Origin: Actinobacteria bacterium 21-64-8
Lineage (GTDB): Bacteria; Actinomycetota; Acidimicrobiia; Acidimicrobiales; RAAP-2
Assembly (NCBI GenBank): GCA_002255315.1
Contig: NCBD01000076.1
Span: 1 to 5,367 of the forward strand
Reading direction: 5' to 3'
DNA length: 5,367 nt
Under the pieces are notes generated by a model. The model searched no databases. It was given only the letters and a program-made list of their open reading frames with translations, and was not told the origin of the DNA. Shown piece after piece: positions 1 through 5,271 of the stretch (its first letter is position 1; each line of letters starts with the position of its first letter). The translations under genes and the position numbers were made by a program.

Positions 1-1887
1 GATGTAGTTGTACCAGTCGATCACCCACACGTGCCCGTCAGGCCCGACCTCGGCCATGATCGGCGCGCTCCACTCGTCGTCGCTGCCCAACAGGTTGAAC
101 GGATTGGTGGCGTGGAAATCGGCGCCGTCGGGCATCAAGGCAAAGGTGCCCACGAGGTGCCCGGTGCCGTCCGTGACAAAGGCCGTGCGGTTCCAATAGC
201 TCCGCGGATATTCGCGGGCCGTGTAGAGCGCGTGGCCCGCGGCCGCGGTGTAGCCGCCGTGCTGATCGACCTGGCGGATTTTTTCCGTCGGCGGGTGGAA
301 CAGATAGGTGTCGGCGATGCCGTTCAACTGGCCGGCCGACCAGCCGCGCACGCCTTCATAGTAGCGATTGGCGACGGGCAGATACTCGCTCGGATTGCGG
401 TTGGCCGTCGAGCCGAACACCGTCCCCTCTTCGCTGAAACCGATGCCCCAGGTGTTGTTGTTCGTCGAGCGCAGGAACTCCAGCTTCGAGCCGTCGGGCT
501 GGAAGCGATAAAAGCCCTGGCCGAAACGGTGGTGCTCGCCGCCCACCTCGCCGTCGAAGCCCGAATAGCCGACCATGCCCCAAATCCAGTTGTCGAAGCC
601 GTATTGCAGGTTGCTCGGCCCGGCGTGCGTATCGCGCGTGTTCCAGCCGGTAAACAGCACCTGCCGCAGGTCGGCCTTGTCGTCGCCGTCGGTATCTTTG
701 AGAAACAACGTGTCGGGCGCCTGCTGCACGATCACGCCGCCGCGAGCGAAAACAAGGCTGGTGGGAATGCTCAGCTTGTCGGCGAAGACGGTAAACTTGT
801 CTCCCCGGCCGTCGCCGTCGGTGTCTTCACAAATCTTGATGCGGTCGCGGCCCTCGCCTTCGGACTTGAGTTCGTTGGGATAGTCGTAGGTCTCGGCGAT
901 CCACAGCCGGCCGCGCTCGTCCCAATTCATGGCGATCGGCTTGACGATGTCGGGATCGGCCGCGAACAGCCGCACCTCGAAGCCGACCGGCGTCGTGAGG
1001 TGTTTCATCGACTCCTCCGGCCCCAGCGGTTTCTGCATCTTGGTGATCGGCTCGCCGATCGTGCCCCACTTCTCGCTGGGCGGATAGTAGGGGACTTTGG
1101 CTTCGACGTATTCGAACGGTTTTACGTCGTCTCGCTTGGCGGTCATTTCGGGCACGGCCAGCGGTGGATAGGGGGCGACTTGTTCGGGGTCGCGGCCGAC
1201 GGCCCAGCGGATGCCGCGCTCCAGCAGGTTCTGAAAGCCCGGATGTCCCCAGGTGCGTTGGTCGTGTCCCCAAGCGGTGTAAAAGACGCGGCCTTTGCCG
1301 TGCGTGCGGACCCACGTCCACGGCTCGCGGCCTTCGGCATCGACGCGATAGGAGAGGACTTCGCGGTCCTGCTCGTTGTGCCGATGATGCACGTAACTTT
1401 CGTCCCAGCTTTCGAAGCCGCCGTAACCTTCGAACAGCGGATGATCGGGCCGGGCGACCACTTCGCCGAACACGCCCGTGCCATGACGCTCGAACTGAGC
1501 GCCGATCAGCTCCACGATCTTGGCCGAGTTGCGGAAGCAATAGGAGGCGCAGTGCAGCGGCACAAAGCCGTGCCCGGCGGCGATGTAGTCGATGAGGGCC
1601 CGCTCCTGTTCCGGCTCGATGCGGTCGATGTTGGCATAGAGCAGCAGAGCGTCGTAGTTTGCCAGTGTGCCGGCCTTGAGATCGCCGACATTCTCGGTGT
1701 ACGCAAGGTCGATTCCTCGTCGAGCGAGCACCGGCTCGATCTGGCGGAAGCGGTCGGCCGGGCGATGGTGCCCTTGGTCGCCGAGAAACAGCACTTTGAT
1801 TCGCGGCGACTCACCCGCCCGAGCAAGCGGGCCGATTGCCAACGACGCAAAGAGGGTAACGAAAAGGGAAAGTAAGCGTGAGGTCAT
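1..1887 (-). CDS. ThuA-domain / PVC-type membrane-bound dehydrogenase, N-terminal part (cut by window edge)
   Basis: The frame is open from ATG at 1887 to base 1 (629 codons, no stop), so the C-terminus lies outside the window. Residues 1-24 form a signal peptide (basic start, hydrophobic core, ending ARA before GES), so export is expected. Residues about 28-232 are a ThuA-like domain (KVLFLGDQGHHRPADR, then GHGFVPLHCASYCF and WGHDQRTWGHPGFQNLLERG). Residues about 299-629 match the PVC-type dehydrogenase N-terminal region: MNWDERGRLWIAETYDYPNE, two Asp-rich possible Ca-binding repeats (EDTDGDGRGDKF near 355, KDTDGDDKADLR near 397), and GPDGHVWVIDWYNY at the cut. Family members usually continue with HEAT repeats and a CxxCH cytochrome c domain, which cannot be seen here. 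The substrate is unknown; the family is often taken to oxidise sugars or related compounds in the envelope. The start is fixed by GGAG six bases upstream and by the signal peptide. Confidence 0.93.
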   Translation of the reverse strand, partial: MTSRLLSLFVTLFASLAIGPLARAGESPRIKVLFLGDQGHHRPADRFRQIEPVLARRGIDLAYTENVGDLKAGTLANYDALLLYANIDRIEPEQERALIDYIAAGHGFVPLHCASYCFRNSAKIVELIGAQFERHGTGVFGEVVARPDHPLFEGYGGFESWDESYVHHRHNEQDREVLSYRVDAEGREPWTWVRTHGKGRVFYTAWGHDQRTWGHPGFQNLLERGIRWAVGRDPEQVAPYPPLAVPEMTAKRDDVKPFEYVEAKVPYYPPSEKWGTIGEPITKMQKPLGPEESMKHLTTPVGFEVRLFAADPDIVKPIAMNWDERGRLWIAETYDYPNELKSEGEGRDRIKICEDTDGDGRGDKFTVFADKLSIPTSLVFARGGVIVQQAPDTLFLKDTDGDDKADLRQVLFTGWNTRDTHAGPSNLQYGFDNWIWGMVGYSGFDGEVGGEHHRFGQGFYRFQPDGSKLEFLRSTNNNTWGIGFSEEGTVFGSTANRNPSEYLPVANRYYEGVRGWSAGQLNGIADTYLFHPPTEKIRQVDQHGGYTAAAGHALYTAREYPRSYWNRTAFVTDGTGHLVGTFALMPDGADFHATNPFNLLGSDDEWSAPIMAEVGPDGHVWVIDWYNYI

Positions 1888-1925
1888 GATGTACTCCGGG
1901 CGTTCGACAGGTGATTTCGATTATA
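1888..1925 (-). promoter_or_regulatory. RBS and possible -10 box of the ThuA/PVC dehydrogenase gene
   Basis: On the minus strand GGAG (1894-1897) lies six bases before the ATG at 1887, a normal Shine-Dalgarno position. TATAAT (1920-1925) lies about 32 bases before the ATG and is a perfect -10 hexamer. No good -35 box is seen 16-18 bases upstream of it. The RBS is well supported; the promoter is tentative. Confidence 0.45.
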
Positions 1926-1979
1926 GCTTTCCCAAAACGGTTCCGCATCCGTGGCGACCGCCTCGGTCTCGCATTTGCT

Positions 1980-2032
1980 TGCGGAAAACAACGGCCCTCA
2001 GCGTGCGCTGCGCGTGGCAACGTGTTTCCGCA
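1980..2032. repeat. Nested inverted repeat between two genes, possible transcript-end hairpin
   Basis: TGCGGAAAACA (1980-1990) pairs with TGTTTCCGCA (2023-2032) apart from one bulged A. Inside it is the small palindrome CAGCG-TG-CGCTG (1999-2010). It lies about 55 bases past the stop of the upstream nuclease gene and before the dehydrogenase promoter region, where a terminator would be expected. No T run follows on the minus strand, so it is not a canonical intrinsic terminator. Nothing else is recognisable in 1926-2086. Confidence 0.35.
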
Positions 2033-2086
2033 CGGCCAGTTGCAGGCACGCGCCAACGCATCAACGTTCGTTTACGCAAGCGCCGT

Positions 2087-3157
2087 CTAGCCCTCGAGGA
2101 TCTTGTTGCCGAACAGCAATCGGTCGATCTCGGCCAGGCGGAAGGTGTCGCGCCTGTGGATGCTGTCGTTGACCAGGCGCATCAGGGCGTGTGTTTCGAC
2201 AAACGAGACGCTGCGGACCGGTTCGGCGGCCATATATCGGGCAAGGTTCTCCAGGTCGTGCTGGCGAAAGCCGCTGCCGATGACGGCGAAGTAAACGCGG
2301 TCGATGCCCGACTGCGCCAACTCGCGGCTATGCCGCGTGGCGTAGTCGCAGAACTGCCGGTCGTCGGTGCCCAGCGTGTAGCCCTCGCGTCGCACCTTGG
2401 CGTCGAGGATCACGCCGAAGCGGTCGGCCGGCGCCAGCGCCAGGCAATCGGCCACGCGTCCGCAACCTTGGCCGAGTTCTTTGACCGTGAAACCCAGGCA
2501 GCGAAAAGCGTCTGCGCAGCGTGTCTCGAACAGGCACGCAACGTTGGCTTCGGGGTCGCTCGCCATGCCCCGCGCCAGGTCGGCCAGGTCGCACAGCCCG
2601 GCCGGCAGGAACGGGAACCGCACCCCCGCGCCGCCGGAGGATGGCCTTCCCAGGCCGTCACGTGCTATCTCGGCGCTCTCGTGATCGACGATCTCCACCC
2701 GCGGCCACAATCGTTGCTGCCGATCGGCGACGCGCACCGCGACCTGCAAGAACCGCACGTCGCCGGGATGCTGCCGCACGGTGCGTTCCTGCACGACGGT
2801 CACATTCGGCCCGCGCTCGGCGTCGGGCGACTGTGCCCGCGACGTGCGTTCGACGGTGACTTCGCGGTTTTCGCGGCTGCGATCGAAGCCGGTCATGGTT
2901 TGGGCCCACAGCGATTCCCACCGCCGCGTGCAGCGGACGCGCATGCTTTTGGCGAGCGGGTGTTCCGGATGGCCGGCGATCCAGCCTTCGACGTCGCCGG
3001 CGATTTGGGCCACGCGTTGGCGCGTGAGTTTGTAATCGGCGGCAACGGCGTCTTGCGTTTCGCCGTCGAGCACATGCCGCTCGTAGATGCGGCAATCGCG
3101 GTCGCTGGGCGCGTGCGGCTTCCGCAGCCGCTTCGGTTTCTGGTTCGGTTCGGGCAT
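2087..3157 (-). CDS. Helix-turn-helix protein with C-terminal FokI-like (PD-(D/E)XK) nuclease domain
   Basis: A 356-aa protein. Residues about 20-60 read as a sigma-region-4-like HTH (DGETQDAVAADY, then recognition helix LTRQRVAQIAGDV). Residues about 60-160 are a basic, uncharacterised segment of the kind seen in planctomycete HTH proteins (RRWESLWAQTMTGFDRSREN; GDVRFLQVAVRVADRQQRLW). Residues about 189-350 resemble the FokI cleavage domain: LADLARG, then CADAFRCLGFTVKELGQG, then RVADCLAL, FGVILDAKV and EGYTL. FokI reads similarly as MEFFMKVYGYRGKHLGG, PDGAIY, YGVIVDTKA and GGYNL. By this alignment D237, D252 and K254 correspond to FokI D450, D467 and K469, so the nuclease site looks intact. 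Predicted role: DNA binding through the HTH with metal-dependent cleavage; target and biological role are unknown. No methyltransferase is visible nearby. ATG at 3157 is chosen because a longer reading from TTG 3403 would translate the 7-bp repeat tract. No Shine-Dalgarno is seen. Confidence 0.78.
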   Translation of the reverse strand: MPEPNQKPKRLRKPHAPSDRDCRIYERHVLDGETQDAVAADYKLTRQRVAQIAGDVEGWIAGHPEHPLAKSMRVRCTRRWESLWAQTMTGFDRSRENREVTVERTSRAQSPDAERGPNVTVVQERTVRQHPGDVRFLQVAVRVADRQQRLWPRVEIVDHESAEIARDGLGRPSSGGAGVRFPFLPAGLCDLADLARGMASDPEANVACLFETRCADAFRCLGFTVKELGQGCGRVADCLALAPADRFGVILDAKVRREGYTLGTDDRQFCDYATRHSRELAQSGIDRVYFAVIGSGFRQHDLENLARYMAAEPVRSVSFVETHALMRLVNDSIHRRDTFRLAEIDRLLFGNKILEG

Positions 3158-3166
3158 TTGTGAAGA

Positions 3167-3257
3167 GATGAGGGATGAGAGATGAGGGATGAGGGACGAG
3201 AGACGAGGGGTTGGGGATTGGGGCTTAGGGCTTAGGGATTGGGGATTGGGGGGCGGG
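3167..3257. repeat. Thirteen tandem 7-bp units (STRR-like), G-rich on plus strand
   Basis: From 3167 the plus strand divides exactly into 7-mers: GATGAGG, GATGAGA, GATGAGG, GATGAGG, GACGAGA, GACGAGG, GGTTGGG, GATTGGG, GCTTAGG, GCTTAGG, GATTGGG, GATTGGG, GGGCGGG. The register is kept for 91 bases while the unit changes from GATGAGG to GATTGGG. The minus-strand unit CCCAATC resembles the heptanucleotide STRR repeats known in cyanobacteria. The tract ends nine bases before the nuclease start codon, so it makes up most of that gene's likely leader. Its G3-G4 runs between 3207 and 3257 could form a G-quadruplex on the plus strand. Confidence 0.85.
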
Positions 3258-3345
3258 CTCAGGGGCGCGCAGTAGGGACCCTGTTTGCCACCAGCTTTAG
3301 AGAGCGTCCTGCTTAATGGAAAGATGGGTAAGGCCGAAGGTCGCT

Positions 3346-3378
3346 GTAGCACCGAAGGTGCGTCATTCGATAGCCCAG
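3346..3378 (+). repeat. REP-like hairpin unit and left half of the IS110 target palindrome
   Basis: GTAGCACCGAAGGTGCGTCA (3346-3365) forms a hairpin with stem GCACC/GGTGC and loop GAA. It is followed by TTCGATAGCCCAG (3366-3378), which stops abruptly at the IS110 right end. The same 20-bp unit recurs at 5127-5146 and, inverted, at 5207-5226. The bases 3258-3345 between here and the heptad tract hold nothing I recognise. Confidence 0.7.
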
Positions 3379-3399
3379 ATATCTGAGGTGTTTGGTTTG

Positions 3400-4689
3400 T
3401 CAAGTAGCCGGCTCCGGTTCAGGAGGTAAGTAGGCGATCAGCTTTGAACCATGCTCGCGAAGGCGTTGGAGGTAGCGACGTTCATCGTAAGGTTGGCGGT
3501 CCTTCCAGCAACGGGTGAGAATTCGTTGCCATTTGAACGCCAGTCCGCGGATGATTTCTTGGTACCGATGCCCCTGAGCCTTTCGCATGGCCACGTAGGC
3601 TTTCGCCCAGCTTGAGTACTTGGCCGAGGCAAGCGCATATTCATGAAACGTCTGTCGCAGAAACTTGGGACATGCCCAGCGCATTTGCACGACCTTCGTC
3701 TTGCCGCTGGCCCTGGTGATGGGAGCGATGCCGCTGAGCTGCTGCATGTCCTCGGCTTCGGGGAATTTGTCGCGGTCCGTGCCGTAGGCGGCCGCCAGCC
3801 GAGGGGCGAGTGCTTTGCCCGCTCCAGGGAACGATTCGAACACCGGAGCATCGGGATGCTGGGCGAAGAGCTCGGCAATCGTCTGGTCCGATTCGGTGAT
3901 GGCCCGATTGAGCGCTCGAATCATGAGCACCAAGTTTGCCACGACCAGCCGTGCATGGTCCAACACGGCGCGATCGGCCGTCAGCGGTTTTGCTTTGCGC
4001 ACGGCAGCGATTCGCTGGCGCAAGAGTTCGTCCGCCGGCGGATCGTCGGCCTTGCGGCGCTTCTTGGGCAGCCACTTTTCGAGTTGCTTCGGCGAGGCCC
4101 GCTGCAGCTCGCGCTGCGAGGGAAACTTTTCCAGCAGTGCCAGGAACGATTCGCTCCACAGGTCGTCACCGCAAAAATCCAAGGCCAAAACGTAGCTTTC
4201 CCTCAAACGTTGCTGGAGTTCGTTCGTGAGAGCTACGCGGTCTTGAACCCACTTGCGGCGCTGCTCGGTCATCAACCGCAGCCCGCGGGTGACGGCATCG
4301 TCCGGATGCCAGGCCCGCAACTTGTCGTTGTGGTCGCGGAGGAAGCGGGCCAGCAATTCGGCGTCGTTGGGGTCATTTTTGGCGCCGCTGGGATAGAGGG
4401 CCGCGCGATAATCCGAGAGTTGCTTGGGATTGATGGGGTAGAGAACCAGGAAGTCATATTGCATCAACGCATAGACCAGGCCGCCTCTCGACATCTCCAG
4501 ACAGATGGCGACGGGCTGCCCGCCGAACCGTTGCCGCAGTTCTGCGACCCAGTTGGCAATTCCGTCGGGATCATGCTTCACCTCGCCTTGCTGGGCCACA
4601 CCGCCGGCCCCCGGCAACACACAAACCGAATGAGCCTCCTGCTCCCAGTCAAGCCCGATATAGGCGGCGAACTGGGTCGTAGTCATCAT
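3400..4689 (-). CDS. IS110-family transposase (RuvC-like DEDD plus serine Transposase_20 domain)
   Basis: A 429-aa recombinase that would move the element with its bridge RNA. The N-terminal RuvC-like DEDD domain shows D14 (YIGLDW), E65 (AICLEMSRGG), then D106 and D109 (AKNDPNDAELLARFLRDH). A charged, probably coiled-coil region spans about 140-275. The C-terminal Transposase_20 domain starts near 283 (VFESFPGAGKALAPRLAAAY) and carries SGIAPITRASGKTK, with S328 the likely nucleophile, equivalent to IS621 S241. It is about 100 residues longer than IS621, mostly in the middle region (170-240, Lys/Arg-rich). No frameshift or missing catalytic residue is seen, so it looks intact. Three in-frame starts lie together: GTG 4692, ATG 4689 and ATG 4686; ATG 4689 has the best spacing from the AAAGGAG box. 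The stop TGA is 21 bases from the right end of the element. Confidence 0.96.
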   Translation of the reverse strand: MMTTTQFAAYIGLDWEQEAHSVCVLPGAGGVAQQGEVKHDPDGIANWVAELRQRFGGQPVAICLEMSRGGLVYALMQYDFLVLYPINPKQLSDYRAALYPSGAKNDPNDAELLARFLRDHNDKLRAWHPDDAVTRGLRLMTEQRRKWVQDRVALTNELQQRLRESYVLALDFCGDDLWSESFLALLEKFPSQRELQRASPKQLEKWLPKKRRKADDPPADELLRQRIAAVRKAKPLTADRAVLDHARLVVANLVLMIRALNRAITESDQTIAELFAQHPDAPVFESFPGAGKALAPRLAAAYGTDRDKFPEAEDMQQLSGIAPITRASGKTKVVQMRWACPKFLRQTFHEYALASAKYSSWAKAYVAMRKAQGHRYQEIIRGLAFKWQRILTRCWKDRQPYDERRYLQRLREHGSKLIAYLPPEPEPAT

Positions 4690-4695
4690 CACAAG

Positions 4696-4702
4696 CTCCT
4701 TT
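4696..4702 (-). promoter_or_regulatory. Ribosome binding site of the IS110 transposase
   Basis: AAAGGAG on the minus strand lies 3, 6 and 9 bases before the three clustered start codons GTG 4692, ATG 4689 and ATG 4686. The six-base spacing favours ATG 4689. Confidence 0.75.
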
Positions 4703-4732
4703 CCAGGTCAGGATTGAAACGAACGGCGACAC

Positions 4733-4915
4733 GCTGGCCTCGGCACTGCGAAATCCTTATAGTGAGACGTAGGTCGTCGTCATCTGAGCATTCGTCGGCG
4801 GCCAAGGCGCAGTGCCTCGCGCGAAAATCTGGGCTTAATCGTCGAACGATTGGGCAAGCCATTCGTCGCGAGGCGCTGCGTGTATTCATCTTCCCATTCT
4901 CTCCCGAGAGCGGTT
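4733..4915 (-). ncRNA. IS110 bridge RNA (target- and donor-binding loops, guides identified)
   Basis: This predicted noncoding RNA lies in the transposase sense between left end and transposase, where IS110-group bridge RNAs are encoded; about 180 nt, like the 177 nt of IS621. Its ends are estimates. A 5' hairpin CTCTC-GG-GAGAG (4910-4899) comes first. The target loop is closed by a 14-bp stem with one mismatch (4880-4867 with 4821-4808) and carries an inner hairpin AATCGT-TCG-ACGATT (4851-4837). Its 3' side has AGCCCAG (4835-4829), the exact complement of core CT plus target GGGCT (RTG). Its 5' side has GCTTGCC (4859-4853), a 5/7 match to target GGTTGCA (LTG). The donor loop holds CTCAGAT (4788-4782), identical to the right end (LDG), and CTATAAG (4762-4756), the complement of CT plus left end TATAG (RDG). 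The order is that of IS621. Confidence 0.86.
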
Positions 4916-4940
4916 CCAGCCAAGCGAAATTCGCGCGGCG

Positions 4941-5014
4941 CAGTTCTCTCTCCGCACGCCAGGACTGCTCCAGGCTTGCGCAAGGAGCCGAGCAGCCTGG
5001 CGTGCTGAGAACTG
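4941..5014. repeat. 74-bp nested palindrome in the IS110 left end
   Basis: Four arms nest around CTTGCGCAAG (4975-4984): CAGTTCTC/GAGAACTG (4941-4948, 5007-5014), GCACGCCAGG/CCTGGCGTGC (4954-4963, 4996-5005) and CTGCTC/GAGCAG (4965-4970, 4990-4995). Only short unpaired stretches separate them. It lies upstream of the predicted bridge RNA, and the same sequence occurs inverted in the second IS copy, so it belongs to the element. It could form a long RNA hairpin or a DNA cruciform; its function is unknown. Confidence 0.85.
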
Positions 5015-5087
5015 CGTGGTCATGGAACAGCTATAAGGAGCCGAGCAGCCTGGCGTGCTGAGAACTGCGTGGTCATGGAACAGCTAT
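4982..5087. repeat. 53-bp perfect tandem duplication of the IS110 left terminus
   Basis: Bases 4982-5034 and 5035-5087 are identical 53-bp units, beginning AAGGAGCCGAGCAGCC and ending GAACAGCTAT. The outermost bases of the left end are thus present twice. Copy 2 of the element (5272 onward) has no such duplication: its first 96 bases match 5037-4942 without interruption. The duplication is therefore specific to this copy. Each unit gives a TATAG preceded by CT in the transposase sense, so two left ends are possible. Confidence 0.95.
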
Positions 5088-5090
5088 AAG

Positions 5091-5104
5091 GGTGCAACCC
5101 TGGG
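5091..5104 (+). repeat. Right half of the IS110-split target palindrome
   Basis: GGTGCAACCCTGGG directly follows the IS left end and continues TATCGG. Joined to the sequence ending at 3378 it gives arms CGATAGCCCAGGGT and ACCCTGGGTATCG around GCA. This is a 13-bp stem with one bulged base, the expected unoccupied site. Confidence 0.8.
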
Positions 5105-5126
5105 TATCGGGAAGTCCCAAAACGTC

Positions 5127-5146
5127 GTAGCCCTGAAAGGGCGTCA
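5127..5146 (+). repeat. REP-like 20-bp hairpin unit
   Basis: GTAGCCCTGAAAGGGCGTCA folds as GCCCT-GAA-AGGGC. It is the same unit as 3346-3365: identical GTA...GTCA flanks and GAA loop, with paired changes in the stem. Confidence 0.7.
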
Positions 5147-5167
5147 ATCCTATCGCTCACCCACCGA

Positions 5168-5184
5168 GTCGCTGGCGAGGCGAC
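5168..5184. repeat. Small hairpin within the REP-like cluster
   Basis: GTCGC (5168-5172) pairs with GCGAC (5180-5184) around a seven-base loop, between the direct and inverted copies of the REP-like unit. It may be the centre of a larger symmetric element spanning roughly 5098-5254. Confidence 0.4.
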
Positions 5185-5206
5185 CGTTGGGGGCGGCTCC
5201 GGAGAA

Positions 5207-5226
5207 TGACGCCCCGTTGGGGCTGA
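5207..5226 (-). repeat. REP-like hairpin unit, inverted copy
   Basis: On the minus strand this reads TCAGCCCCAACGGGGCGTCA, with hairpin GCCCC-AAC-GGGGC and the same GCGTCA right flank as the other two units. With 5127-5146 it forms a head-to-head pair, as in composite REP (BIME-like) elements. Confidence 0.6.
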
Positions 5227-5247
5227 CAATGCGAATGCTGGCACGCG

Positions 5248-5271
5248 CCCAGGGTTCCGCTGCGCTGCACC
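5248..5271 (+). repeat. Left half of a second target palindrome
   Basis: CCCAGGGT (5248-5255) starts a hairpin whose returning arm begins ACC (5269-5271) after a 13-base loop of G/C-rich sequence. The arm is then broken by CTTATAGCTG, the IS110 left end. The missing part, expected to start GGG, would lie beyond the far end of the second IS copy. CCCTGGG at 5098-5104 could also pair with 5248-5254. Confidence 0.65.

Larger units (their letters stand above)
3379..5090 (-). mobile_element. Complete IS110-group insertion sequence (1712 bp) with CT core
   Basis: In the transposase sense the element starts at its left end with CT-TATAGCTGTTCC (CT at 5090-5089). It runs through a roughly 400-bp noncoding left region with a bridge RNA, then the transposase, and ends with CCTCAGATAT (3388-3379), abutting a second CT (3378-3377) in the target. 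There are no terminal inverted repeats and only the shared CT dinucleotide, as expected for IS110, and CT is also the IS621 core. Boundaries were set by three agreeing signs: joining the flanks restores a near-perfect palindrome, an identical left end occurs at 5272, and the RNA guides match both ends. A long upstream and a very short downstream noncoding part place it in the IS110 group, not IS1111. Confidence 0.88.

Noticed and set aside
31..1875. Long plus-strand open frame of 614 codons
   Set aside because: It lies fully antisense to the ThuA/PVC dehydrogenase frame, which has a signal peptide, RBS and family motifs. The plus-strand translation has no recognisable domain and reflects GC-rich third positions.
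1920..1930. TTATAGCT upstream of the dehydrogenase as a relic IS110 left end
   Set aside because: Only about eight bases match the IS terminus, there is no preceding target sequence, and the stretch is better read as a possible -10 box.
1667..3163. Plus-strand open frame of 498 codons
   Set aside because: It spans an intergenic region and runs antisense to two better-supported genes; no domain or RBS was seen.
3158..3403. 82-residue N-terminal extension of the nuclease from TTG 3403
   Set aside because: It would translate the 7-bp repeat tract, the REP half-site and the IS right end, giving low-complexity Pro/Ser repeats. ATG 3157 begins the conserved protein.
4756..4762. TATAAG as a -10 box for the transposase
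   Set aside because: The spacing to a convincing -35 is poor, and the bases are better explained as the right donor guide, complementary to the left end.
3643..5061. Plus-strand open frame of 472 codons
   Set aside because: It is antisense to the IS110 transposase and runs into the bridge RNA and tandem repeat; no protein family is recognisable.
5091..5271. CRISPR-like or tRNA-like content in the hairpin-rich spacer
   Set aside because: There is no regular repeat-spacer pattern and no cloverleaf; the hairpins are of the REP type.
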